From: Trichoplax adhaerens
Lineage: Eukaryota > Placozoa > Uniplacotomia > Trichoplacea > Trichoplacidae
NCBI RefSeq assembly: GCF_000150275.1
Contig: NW_002060955.1
Coordinates: 1,371,225 to 1,435,224, forward strand
Reading direction: 5' to 3'
Length of the DNA stretch: 64,000 nucleotides
Shown here: positions 25,240-36,765 of the stretch, in pieces
Position numbering within the stretch: the stretch's first letter is position 1
Layout: every line of letters begins with the position of its first letter
Notes under the pieces: model-generated
What the model saw: only the letters and a program-made list of their open reading frames with translations
Databases searched by the model: none
What the model was told of the DNA's origin: nothing
Program-made: the position numbers and the translations under genes

Positions 25240-27260
25240 TATTGCAGCTACTGCACTATCGGGACAGGTTATACTAATAGAATGATGTAGTATCACTAAA
25301 TTTGTTATTGATATCTAGTCAGCATTAAACTCTGACTAATTATTACTGATAGCATCGGAATATACCGAATATACAGTACAATATGCAGAGATTATTAATG
25401 GCATACTAACAATAGAGTGCTGATGATAATGGTAAACTACAGTACTGTATGCTGATTTTGTAATCGAATTTTATTTAACCTGACAGAATCGTTGCAAAAT
25501 AGGAAGAGATGTCGCATAACTTGACTTTTGAAGGCTATTCATTTAGTCATTTTATCATAGCATGAAATACTTTGCGTAGGTTGACGATTGCCCGTACTAC
25601 CACTAGATTTGTAATTAGACTTCGTGAAGCCTTTCATCGCGAAAAGTTTGCTAGCCGAAAATGTTGTGGTAAAGTTAACACAAAGCTCAATGAAGAGGTA
25701 ACATCAATTGGACATGATAATAAGCACACTATTATTGATTCCAGTTATAATCAAATTATATTAATGCGATTAACTTCAAATCGTACTATATTTCGTGGAA
25801 TTTCCACTGGTTTCGCTAATTTATAATTCTTATTGCAATATTGCCAAAACTATGCCATTCGCTAATCGTATAAAATGCAACAAATGTATGAATGCATGAC
25901 ATAGATAGTGGAACGCCATAATAATCTGGATGACTGACGGTTATATCATGATGATAGACTATTGACGACAAGTGGTATGATGCTTTACATCATTTACTAC
26001 AATTGGACTAAAATCTCGTGCGTTGATCACTGGGGAAGATTCGTGGAGAGTTATGAATAACTCAATCATGAATCTATGACTGTTATAGCATAGAAAATGT
26101 TTTACGACTAATGGGAAAGATGGAAATTCGAGATCGGCTATTTAGTCTCTTCGATAGCTGCAAGTTATATAAACAGTATAGGAGTAGGTTATTCTGTATC
26201 GTATCCGATGGTCCACTCGTTGATTGACAATACTGTTTTCACAAACTAAAGTAATACATAACGTAAAAAGGTCACATTTGACCTTTCGTTCAGACTTATT
26301 GTGCATTAAGGGTGGACTCTTTAGTGAAAAGTCTTCTCTGTAGAGCAATAGAACTTGAATTAACGTACACTAGAATAATAGGTTGATCGAGTATTGTTGA
26401 TTACTGTCCATTCTACTCTATACATGCATCAATTCGTAAGAATTCAAGAAAACCGCCGAGACGTCCGTTTTTCTTGAATACTGTATTGACACAATAATTA
26501 ACTGTTAGGCTCGTGATACGATACAATATTGTTTCCACCAAGTGATTGTTTAATCCATTCTACCTACGGCTACGGACGTCAATTTAATAAGGCATGCAAC
26601 GGAATAATGTATTTCATTGAATTGCAACTAATGTCATGTTACGTATTGATTTGATGATTATTTGTTGAAGAAGGACGACTGCATTGTGGGGAGATTTTGA
26701 CACCAAGAACTTTGAACATCGCCGGCAATGGGGGGATATTGTTTGCAGTTTCATGTCTCCTGCAGATTGTTCTGGAAATATTTATTTGTTATTGCTATAG
26801 TTTGACATGTTGCTTAAGCCGATGACTACATCTACTCTTATCTATAGACATACAGTAGAAGCCGATTTTAGGGGGGTAATACCATCATGGTTCAACGGAG
26901 AATACTGCTAAACTGGGGATATTTTTGCGTAAAGTCATCGATTGAGACATTTTGTGTAGAAAAGCCCGGCTGACATTCCGCTGGCTAACCTATACCATAC
27001 AGTAAGAATGTGAACGAACAACAACATCGCAGATTCATTGGCTACCATTTCATCGGGGAAGTGGATTATTTTGGGCTATACGGCAACAATATTGAACTGT
27101 TAATTTAATTTATTTACTTTAGTTACAATGGATCCGTTGGAGTTCCATTGGAGTTTAATGACTTTATCATTTTTCGTAAAGCAAGCAAATTGGATTGCAA
27201 ATGTTATAACTTGCATGACTACTTGAGCTGGGTAGCATAGACCAGTTGGAACTAGAGTAA
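25240..27260. other. Intergenic; no gene recognised
   Basis: An 84-codon open stretch (about 25572-25828, plus) begins after an AG and ends at TAA, but lacks an in-frame ATG and any recognisable family. Several TACTGTAC-type words occur. Nothing else is supported. Confidence 0.4.
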
Positions 27261-27355
27261 TATACCGTACCGTACCGGACTATACCGTATCGTACCGGAC
27301 TATACCGTATCGTACCGGACTATACCGTATCGTACCGGACTATACCGTATCGGAC
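27261..27355. repeat. 20-bp minisatellite, ~4.7 copies
   Basis: The unit TATACCGTATCGTACCGGAC repeats head to tail from 27261. The first copy and the last partial copy differ slightly. The unit is rich in CCGG/CCGTA words and partly self-complementary. It sits about 0.5 kb upstream of the RRM1 start codon. Confidence 0.95.
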
Positions 27356-27414
27356 CGTCTTGCTATCCAACAACAATGCCTCTTTGTTCAATGTCCAATC
27401 GTGATTCAACATGA

Positions 27415-27480
27415 TTATGCATATAAAGTCGAAAGATGATTGGTGGACGCGTTTAAGGCGCCAACTTCAGTTTTTGGAGG
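27415..27480 (+). promoter_or_regulatory. Candidate RRM1 core promoter with CCAAT and E2F-like motifs
   Basis: GCATATAAAG (TATA-like, near 27418-27427) is followed by an inverted CCAAT box (ATTGGT, 27439-27444) and GGCGCCAA (27457-27464). The last is the complement of TTGGCGCC and fits the E2F half-site TTSSCGC. CCAAT and E2F sites close together are typical of S-phase gene promoters, which fits RRM1. The start codon is about 410 bp downstream, so a 5' UTR intron is likely. Assignment is by motif only. Confidence 0.4.
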
Positions 27481-27873
27481 CAAAAATAAAACTTCCTGTA
27501 CAGTACTGTACTGTGTGTACAGTATTGTAAAAGTCAAGCTTCAGTACTGTACAGTACAGTGTACAGTACGTGTAGAGTACAGTATACTGTAGTATGCAGA
27601 ACGGCTGAGTCAGTGATTGAGTGAAAATGAGGCAAAACATGGTAACTAAGGACGGCAGTGGGAGGCTGACGTGCTGTACGGTACAACCCCACCTGATATA
27701 CGTATAAAACGCTTGAACAGACCGGGGCAACAAGTGCTCACTCTTGGCTACGAAAGATTGCTCGCAGGCCATTCGTGATTTGGTGTAGTAACTTGTAGAC
27801 ACTAACTAGCCTTCAATTCACTGAAAAAAATTCATTTTTTCCCCATTGAATTTTCTTTCAGCTACAAATCACC

Positions 27874-30800
27874 ATGATGTATGTCGTTAAAAGAGGTAAG
27901 CATGCTACAATGACTTTTCTAATTGGCAGTAATGTGGATGAATGCTAACATTGAAGCGATCTAGACTAGAGTAATTCGTACAACGACCAAGACGGCGTAC
28001 TTAATCCAAATGCATTTATACAATTTCTCTCTTTAGACGGTCGAAAGGAAAAAGTCATGTTTGACAAAATAACAAGCAGAGTATCCAAGCTTTGCTACAA
28101 TTTAAACAACGACCATGTTGATCCGGTAAGTTGGACTATCTAATGGCAATCGCACTAGCGTACAAAATTGCTTCAATTTGTTGACTTGTTAGCAACTTCA
28201 ATCATACTATAGTATTATTTATCATGATGCATTCACCAATGACACATATTCGTGATCTTAACTAGCGTAACATTTCTTAGATCAGATTGCAGTATCTTTC
28301 TCCATGTATTTTTAGCTACTCACTGTTTCAATACTATTGTCAGTCCAACAAGTAATATTTTCAGCAGCACAATTGACGAAATCTATCATCGAGGATGAAC
28401 CAGTGCAAAACACCAAAGTGAACTTGCCACGTTGTACTTTCTACAGCATAATTTCATCTAAATTGGATTGCCTGCAAGTAGTTTAATGCCATGTATGTGG
28501 AATTTATAGCATGATTTGTAGGGGGGGAGACAAAGGTGCGATTTTTTAATCCCCTACAAATACATTCCACGTCCACCTGTATTAATGAGTAGTTAAGTAC
28601 AGTACTGTAAACTGGCAAAGATGAATAAGCATTAGCTGCATTACTGTAGTAAAGTTGTAGATCAGACAGGAGAAATTGATCCCAAATATCAACTCGCAAC
28701 AATCTCTGCACCGTAAACATACTGTACTGCACTGCACGAGTGGAGGTAAATCACACCGGTACAGTACAGTGTACCAAACGTTTCATTTAGCATCGTACTG
28801 TAGCTTACAGTATGAAACACTTATTGTTTCTATCTGAAGGATTGACCGCTTTGGCGCCATTAACTTGGCGCCGATATTTAAACAGTCTTTCACACCTTGC
28901 TGAAGAAAATTTTTGGAATAGTTTATGATTGGACATTTTAGATCAAATTGTGATTTATCGAGTGGTTTCAAGCGCTTTCACATAACTTCCAGATACGCTA
29001 TTCGCATGGAGAAATTTCGATTTTCCCTCATACTGTATCGTAATATCAAGGTTAATGTATCCTTAGATAAAACAACTACTATGCAATAAAATAATGTATC
29101 GTGGAAAGAAAAGGATGTGTAAATAGAATCAAAAAGTGTTGCAAGGAAAGCGATCTTTTCTTTGAGTCTAGATAAAATAAAATAGACTTGCTGTATCGTA
29201 ACTAGAAGAGCTTTAAATAAACAGCCAAGTTAATAGTAGAGTCAGAGTAAGGAGACTCACAATTTTGAGTGTTAAACTGTAAGAGAATACTTTAATAATG
29301 AAGTAAACTGTCGTCTGTCATGCAGTATATGCAATTGTACAATCGCTTCTGCTTAGTTATTAGTTCAATGCCTTATCGTTTTGTAGCAGTAACAAAAGTG
29401 AAAATTTATCTAATTAAATACGATTATTTATGTTGAAAGCAAAAACTAAAAATAGATACAGTATCTTTCTTAGTAACTCTATGGTTGAAATTTGAAAAAT
29501 GTTTCTTTTTATATGGCTAATCGGTGTAGCACCGAATTGGCTACTTTCCAAGAAATGCTTAAATATGTATTAGTTGGCATGTGGCTACGATGATCATTCT
29601 TACGTAGTTTGTTCTATTAATTGAGCATAGAAACGGCCGACTTGCGTATGTATGTTTCAACTCACTCTTACATAAATTTGACTTCTGTAGGCTGCTATAA
29701 CCATGAAAGTAATTGCTGGTATTTATAACGGTGTGACGACTGTGGAACTAGATACCCTGGCCGCTGAAATTGCCGCGTCAATGACTACAAACCATCCTGA
29801 TTATGCGCTTCTTGCTGCTCGTATTGCAGTTTCTAATTTGCATAAAGAAACGAAAAAAACTTTCAGTGGTACGTTAACTACGATATCTGCAAGATAGTTA
29901 TACTGTAGCTACAAATGAATTGTTAATCAATTAAGAGTACCTTGATCTTACTAAAACATGACTGATATAATATTTTACCTTATTTTAGTTGTCATGGATG
30001 AATTATACAATTATGTTAACCCCAAGAATGGCAAGCATTCACCAATGATTTCTAAAGAAACTCACGAAATCATAACTAAGCATTGTGAGGTAATTATTTA
30101 CAAAGTATGCAGTCATTTCTATTTTTCGCAATATTTACACCACATGAACATTCATGTTACTATAGCGCCTAAATTCTGCAATTATTTACGATCGTGACTA
30201 CAACTACAACTTCTTTGGCTTTAAGGTCAGTGCATGTATACTATACAGTGTATCTTGCCGTTAATACTACACTATATCTTCTTTATTATGATATTTTAAT
30301 TTATTACTTCGCTAAACTACATTGATGGCTGTTCCTCTGAACTGCTCAAGCGGTAGCATTTTAGATTTTAAGTCATCATACATTTCTAAACCGAATGTGA
30401 TATCTGGTCCTAGTATGTACCAAAGCAATAATCATGCTGATGTTAAGCCTACTATTTATAATTATGTGACTACAATACTCGTATGTATAGGAATCAATCA
30501 AGATATTTCATCACATTGAAGTTTTGTCATAAATGATAAACTAATCTGCAGTTTTCGATCTACAACGGCTCCATCGCAATTACTGATTTTGTTACCAACA
30601 TCACTATAAGCATATTATTCGGTCACAGCCTTAAATGAGAATATTTCAATAATCAAATTCACACTTATGTTATGTAGACGCTAGAGCGATCGTATTTGTT
30701 GAAAATTGATAAAAAAGGTGAACTTAAAATAATTCAAATCATTTACATATGGAGCTATTCAAGTATGAAATCGCTGTATATTAATATCATGATTAAATTC

Positions 30801-33800
30801 TTTAACAATTAGTGGCTGAGCGACCCCAGCATATGTTAATGCGTGTTTCTGTTGGTATCCACGGGGAAGACATCGATGGTGCAATTGAGGTAGCCTTAAA
30901 ATTCTAATCGTCACAGATATTACAGTCAATTGTCGAATGTATTGTAGTTTATAGTAGATGTACGATTTTAACATTAAAAGTTGATTTTTCAGACATATAA
31001 TTTAATGTCCGAACGTTGGTTTACACACGCTTCGCCAACGCTTTTTAATGCTGGTACCTGCAGACCTCAATTATCTAGCTGTTTTCTACTTACAATGTCG
31101 GATGATAGTATTGAGGTACTGTATGTAGTCTACATACAACATTTAGCTATAGCATTATCTAAATTGGGTGGTTGAAATTGTACTTTTAGGGTATATATGA
31201 TACACTTAAACAGTGCGCTTTGATTTCTAAATCTGCTGGTGGGATTGGCTTAAGTGTGCATTGTATTAGATCATCTGGAAGCTATATTGCAGGGGTATGT
31301 ATTGTCCTTTTACTTTCCAAGCTAGTTTCTATTTTACGTAATCCAACAAAATTCCCTCGCTAACATTGTCTTTACGATTTGTTTCATGCTGCCACAGACT
31401 AATGGTCATTCGAATGGACTAGTGCCAATGCTTCGAGTATACAACAATACAGCAAGATATGTTGATCAGGGTGGAAATAAGGTATCGTAAAAACTAGCAT
31501 ACGACATATTAAGGATTCGAATATGATTTAGATTAACTAACAGCTAAAATTGCATGCTATCTTGTAGCGCCCTGGAGCTTTTGCAATCTATTTAGAGCCA
31601 TGGCATCCGGATATTTTTGATTTTCTAGACTTGAAAAAGAATACTGGAAAAGAAGAGCAGGTAAATTATAGCTTGTTTAATTAGCAATCGAATGATTTTG
31701 CACATTGTTTCTAAAACTACCTTATAATTATATCGTGTATAGAGGGCGCGAGATTTGTTTTATGCAATGTGGATGCCGGATTTGTTTATGAAACGAGTTG
31801 AAGAAAACGGAGTATGGTCGTTAATGTGCCCGAATGATTGTCCAGGTTTACATGATACTTATGGCGAAGAATTTGAAAAGTTATATACAGAGTACGTTTT
31901 AATGCTTGGGTGCATTCATTCTACGCAATACTGTAATAAACGACGATAATATAACAAGAATTATTTTTTTATTAACGTGTACAGGTATGAAGACGCTGGA
32001 AAGTTTATTCGACAAGTTCGAGCGCAAAAACTCTGGTTCGCAATCTTGGAAGCCCAAGTAGAAACTGGTACTCCTTACATGTTATATAAAGATGCGTGCA
32101 ATCGTAAAAGTAATCAAAAGGTTCGTATGGTAGTTACAAATTGTCAACATGATTTTCGTTAATATTCAATTCTGCCTAACAGTTATGTAACAGCAATCGA
32201 TGTGTCGTTCTATAGAATTTAGGCACAATCAAAAGCAGCAATCTTTGTACGGAAATTATAGAATATACAAGCCCTGATGAGGTACATGAATTATTAGCGA
32301 GTATTAGATCGGATTGACATCTTTATTCCGTTAACTGACGTAAAAATATGACAATCTTACAGGTTGCTGTATGTAATCTCGCCTCGATTGCTTTACCTCG
32401 GTTCGTAAGACCTGACAAAACCTTTGACTTTCATAAGTTGGCGGAAGTGACTAAAGTAATTACACGCAATCTGAACAAAATCATAGATATTAACTTCTAT
32501 CCTGTACCGGAGGTAGGCTACGCGAATTATGAATAGCAATTAATATATTAGTAAACGTTAAGTAAATCGATAGCGTTGCCTTAATATATTGATTGATAGT
32601 GGAATTTATCGTATAAATGTTCTTTGAATAATTGCGAAATAATGTATTGTACGAATGCTATTTTTTGTAGGCTGAGAAATCTAACAAAAGACATAGGCCT
32701 ATCGGGATTGGAGTTCAGGTATTTACATTATATCTTAATTTCTATATATTATCATCTATCTTATTTTGGTTATGTAATTTCTTATAGGGATTAGCTGATG
32801 CTTTTATTCTAATGCGTTTCCCGTTCGATGGACCAGAGGCTCGCGACTTGAATATAAAAATTTTTGAAAGTATTTATTATGGTGCTCTACAGGTAGAATA
32901 CTGAACGTAGTGGTGGATTACGTTATGCAATAATTTAATTCTACATATCTAACTTACGCATGTTACTTTAGGCTAGCTGTGAGCTAGCAAAAGAAGTTGG
33001 TCCATACGAAACCTATGAGGGGTCTCCAGCAAGTCAAGGGGTTAGTAGCTATTCGTCGGAATTAATGATTACGGATACTATCATATTGCCTTGCTCGTGT
33101 ACTTACGACATTGACAATGGCATTTTTGAAATATCTTTTAGCAATTACAATTTGACTTGTGGGAAAAGCAACCGACTGATTTATGGAACTGGAATTCGTT
33201 AAAAGAAGACATCAAAAAGTATGTTCTACAACATAAAACTTTTGCTAGTCAACTGGAGTAGTGTGCATGGAGTGTTTTTATTAACCATCCCTATTTGATG
33301 CAATAGGTATGGCTTACGAAATAGCTTACTATTAGCTCCAATGCCAACGGCTTCTACTGCTCAAATCCTTGGTAATAACGAATCAATTGAGCCGTATACA
33401 AGCAATATTTATTCTAGACGTGTTTTGTCAGGAGAATTCCAGGTTATTCTAATAGTCTACTTTGCAATGATTATAAGATTTTATAATATTTTAAGGGGAC
33501 TTGACGTTTCAATGTACAAAATATTAGTTTTAACACTAAGATATAGCATTTATAGGACATAATCTTATGTTATGAATCTGTTCAAAATTTTTACCGCTTT
33601 GGAAAATAGGTGGTCAACCAGCATTTGCTGAAAGATTTAACGGATATGGGTGTTTGGAATGATATGATGAAAAATGAACTTATTGCTAATAACGGCTCTA
33701 TTCAAGTACGTACTATGTACTAATATTAAATTGGAAAGACATAAGTTGAATATGATATTAGTATTTCATCGGAAATCAAGAAAGTAATGTATAGATTGTG

Positions 33801-34258
33801 TTATATCACAGAAAATAAACAACATACCAGATGATATTAAAGCGTTATATAAAACCGTATGGGAAATTTCTCAAAGAACCTTGATCGATATGGCAGCTGA
33901 TCGGGGAGCTTACATTGATCAAAGTCAATCATTTAACGTACATATTGCTGAGCCCAATTTTGCGAAGTTAACCAGCATGCATTTTTACGCCTGGAAAAAG
34001 GTATGAATATAGAATGACGCACAATTCTATTTAAAGGGTTCTACAAAAGCTAAATAAGCTATTTATAAAATGCGATTGAATGTTACATTGCTGTAATTGT
34101 GTTAGGGCCTGAAGACTGGCATGTATTATTTACGGACAAAGCCGGCGGCCAGTGCTATACAATTTACTGTAGATAAAGAAAAATTGCAGAAAGATAGAGA
34201 AAGTGCGATGGTTTGCTCTCTCGAAAATAAGGAAGCCTGTTTGATGTGTAGTGGTTAA
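27874..34258 (+). CDS. RRM1: Ribonucleoside-diphosphate reductase large subunit (class Ia), 23 exons
   Basis: Reduces ribonucleoside diphosphates to deoxyribonucleotides with the small R2 subunit, in the cytosol. Exons: 27874-27895, 28037-28125, 29691-29868, 29989-30089, 30166-30225, 30678-30717, 30813-30889, 30993-31115, 31190-31294, 31398-31481, 31568-31660, 31743-31891, 31985-32120, 32216-32281, 32363-32512, 32671-32718, 32788-32892, 32972-33040, 33142-33218, 33307-33442, 33610-33705, 33812-34000, 34106-34258; sum 2346 nt, 781 aa (animal proteins about 792). Residues 1-90 form the ATP-cone ([16 protein letters not shown]). Active-site residues are present: C219 (SSCF) and C445 (AVCNLAS) as the redox pair; N428, C430 and E432 (NLCTE) for radical chemistry; Y738-Y739 for radical transfer; C-terminal C776-x-x-C779. 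Using the second ATG (27877) would give animal-standard numbering, so the true start may be that one. Intron 2 is unusually long (1565 nt). Convergent with the PCC1-like gene. Confidence 0.98.
28850..28873. promoter_or_regulatory. Paired E2F-like sites in RRM1 intron 2
   Basis: TTTGGCGCC (28850-28858) and TTGGCGCC (28866-28873) lie 15 bp apart inside the longest RRM1 intron. The first matches the full E2F consensus TTTSGCGC. Together with the upstream site at 27457 they suggest an intronic cell-cycle element or a second promoter. This is inferred from motif match only. Confidence 0.4.
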
Positions 34259-35319
34259 ATCATACGACATACACTCGTATAAGGATTAGTATTTTAAATT
34301 TATTGTAGTTAATAACGTGTCCATTTATCTAATAGCAAAACACTCGCCAGCTCCTTGTTAAGTTGCTTGCTTAAGTGAATATAGTATTCTATAAATGATA
34401 ACAGCCGATGATTGGAATAAGTCATGAATTTTAAAGGTTATAATGTTCGATAGATTTGTATTATATGTAGCTAGCTACAATCACGGCACTACAGCAGCGT
34501 TTTCTCGTAATAGTACGCTAACCATGTTGATTTATGAAGAAATATTTGTAAAAGGCCACTTGTATGATTGCCATTTCAACAGATATATTTTATCGAAGAA
34601 CTTGTGAACTACCTGTTATAATTTATAAGTTAAGTTAAATCAATTCAAGTTTAAATGTCAGCACTGTATGATGTACCATTTTAAATCTGCATATTGCAAG
34701 CGTCAGAATAAATTTTGTTCGGTTAATATATCGTTAAATTGTAGGTCAATACGAGTGTTTGTTGCTTTGCATATAAGCAGTAGTCCAAAATTACGATAAT
34801 TGCCATAATTATATATTTAACGAGCGACTGTATAACGTGGTTGCGGTAGTAACAAAACGCAAGGATTGTTGGCAGACCGTTCAATAAACGGCAGTGATTT
34901 TTCAGTGTAGTATTAAACAGGCTTTGAATATTAATGCAGATGGGTGTTTTTATTGAACTCTTCTATAATCAATTATAATTAATTAATTTCAACAATACCA
35001 GAATCGGCGTACAGTATCTTGCCTGTCTTGCTTTCTTACTTTAACAGTCCATGATAATGTATGCTTATATTGTACGGTAATTTTACAATGTATCAGGATC
35101 ATATATTACAAAGCTAGTGCAAAAAATTGCCAAATTTTATCATACAAAAGATCCACTCGGTATCATTTAGTCGTATCTTCACGATTTACACGTAATGAGC
35201 TGATCGCAAGGGATCGGAATGCTTAGAGCGGTCTTGTGTTATAAGGTCCGATAAATAAGAGGCCAAATATTTGCTACTGTAGTTGTGATCGATGCCTATC
35301 GGAATAGTCTGGCAACTTT
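34259..35319. other. 3' flanks of convergent RRM1 and PCC1-like genes
   Basis: No additional gene seen. AATAAA words at about 34706 and 34884 on the plus strand are possible but rather distant RRM1 polyadenylation signals. Confidence 0.45.
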
Positions 35320-36047
35320 TTACTCTCCAAATTGTTCAATTGTTTCGACGGTTAACTTTAACAAATCCAAAAACGAATTGACTCCAACTCTTAATGATCT
35401 TGGATCAGGTGAGTTAAATTGCCTGTCGGTGAGAGAAGAAAAATGATGTACGAATAGCGATCAATGGTTATACTACAACACATTTAGTCACTCTGAAGTA
35501 TACATTAATTAAAGTATAGTAGGTATTTTTAATACTGCTTCATTGTTGATTCCTATCCGGAGTAACTTAACATCAAGAGAATTGAAGGTAGCCATGCAAT
35601 ACTCGCTATACCAACACATTATTAGTCTACAGCACGAAATAATTCTTAGTATTTTATAAACTATGAGAGTAATTTGTTGACCATCCTACTTTAATACTGA
35701 CACAAGCAATTGATTGTCGTTTAATTGTAGATTTTTGACTGCTGAGCTACGTTTGGGTTCTTTGTCGACAGTTAGAGTCCTATAAGCAATTGCTGCTGTC
35801 TTGCTATCAGGAAACGGGACAGTTAATTGGCTAGAGGATTGATACGTGTTAAGAATATGACAACATACGTGTTCAATGAATAAATGATCAAGAAATTTAG
35901 AATCAGACAAGCATTCAATTTTTGATTAAACCACAGACTTAGCCATGGATTAAATGTTGTAAAGGAATCTGGAATCAATGACGTAGTAATGTCATGCATA
36001 TCTACGGATGTCTGCTTTAAAAAAGGATACAACGAACTTGTCGACAT
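35320..36047 (-). CDS. LAGE3: LAGE3/PCC1-like KEOPS (EKC) complex subunit, 3 exons
   Basis: Small dimerising subunit of the KEOPS complex that makes the t6A modification on tRNAs. Exons on the minus strand: 36047-35869, 35830-35702, 35422-35320; 411 nt, 136 aa (human LAGE3 is 143). Family signature: QLTVPFPDSKTAAIAYRTL and VDKEPKRS in exon 2, then PRSLRVGVNSFLDLL and TVETIEQFGE at the C-terminus. These cover the whole Pcc1 domain (about residues 61-136). Exon 1 (59 codons) does not resemble the family. It was accepted because its GTATGT donor, the TTCTTAAC branch-like word and the phase all fit, leaving a 38-nt intron, but the start could lie elsewhere. The exon 2 donor is GTCAGT, also used in RRM1. 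An apparently duplicated last exon lies inside intron 2. The reader should treat the domain as firm and the N-terminus as tentative. Confidence 0.85.
35509..35605 (-). CDS. Duplicate (alternative or decaying) terminal exon of the PCC1-like gene
   Basis: After the acceptor GGTATAG the minus strand reads EYCMATFNSLDVKLLRIGIN and continues to TAA at 35511-35509. This aligns with the standard last exon: FNSLDVKLLRIGINN against FNSPDPRSLRVGVNS. It has the same phase (one leading base), so exon 2 could splice to either. The copy lacks the TVETIEQF ending of the family and stops about eight residues early after alignment. It may be a true alternative 3' exon or a relic. Confidence 0.55.
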
Positions 36048-36404
36048 CTTCAATCTCCCTTACTGAAAGCAACAACTTCAAGATATCTGAGTATAAGAAT
36101 CATAAATTTAAAACATCAATTGTTAGACAGGGAAATCGTGAGCAATGCCTAACAACTTAACGCCATATCAGTGCATATTATTCAATCTAGCAGAAATTCC
36201 TCCATAATCAAATTACCAATTGACTGTGATAAAAGATGGACATTACAGCGTTCACGCCAGTTGCAATATATCCGCCGTTGCTGCACAGTGTACATTACAA
36301 GGTAACGCTGTCGCGTTATACACTTATACCCAATCTCTACTTTACTGTACCAACAGTACTTTGCTGCAGAGTGTTACTGTACTGTACTGTACTCATGCAC
36401 TAGA

Positions 36405-36765
36405 TGGAGACCCGGATGGATCACTATTGGACAGACAGACACTTTCTGCCTCATCACGTTCAAATATGGTGGCAAACACTTGGTTAGGATTATGATGGTG
36501 GTACTAAAGTATCCAGACGGTCGATTCAGTTTTTGATTGATTTTTACTAAATTAAGTAATATTACACTGAATCTTATTATCTGTTAGTCAATTTCTGCTT
36601 GAAAATAGCTATATAAGATCGTAAGTATTATTGAAGTTCGTACCAAAGATTTAGAAAGCAGACATGGAAGATCCATACTTACTACCGTAAGTACGAAGTA
36701 GTCATTTTTTAACATTGGTGGCCTCATTTGGTACAATAAGTCCGTCCATCCGACGAGAAGGCTTG
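36405..36765 (+). repeat. Dispersed element, copy 2 (short)
   Basis: Second copy of the element at 21730-22430: CCCGGATGG...GGACAGACAGAC at the start, TGCCTCATCACG, CGGTCGATTCAG, TTAAGTAATATTAC, TTTCTGCTTGAAAA, CATGGAAGATCCAT, GTAGTCATTTTT and GTCCGTCCATCCGAC at the end. The inverted ends are clearer here (CGGATGG near both termini). Flanked on both sides by ACTGTAC/GTACAGT runs. The 91-codon frame at 36220-36495 overlaps it and is rejected. Confidence 0.55.

Noticed and set aside
25572-25828. 84-codon plus-strand open stretch
   Set aside because: Begins at TTG, not ATG. It follows an AG but has no partner exon or recognisable motif. Left as an unexplained frame.
27467-27802. 111-codon minus-strand frame upstream of RRM1
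   Set aside because: Much of it is TACTGTAC-repeat translation (Y/T/V/C/L-rich). It lies in the RRM1 promoter and has no family.
36220-36495. 91-codon plus-strand frame
   Set aside because: Overlaps dispersed element copy 2 and its flanking ACTGTAC run. The other copy does not keep the frame.
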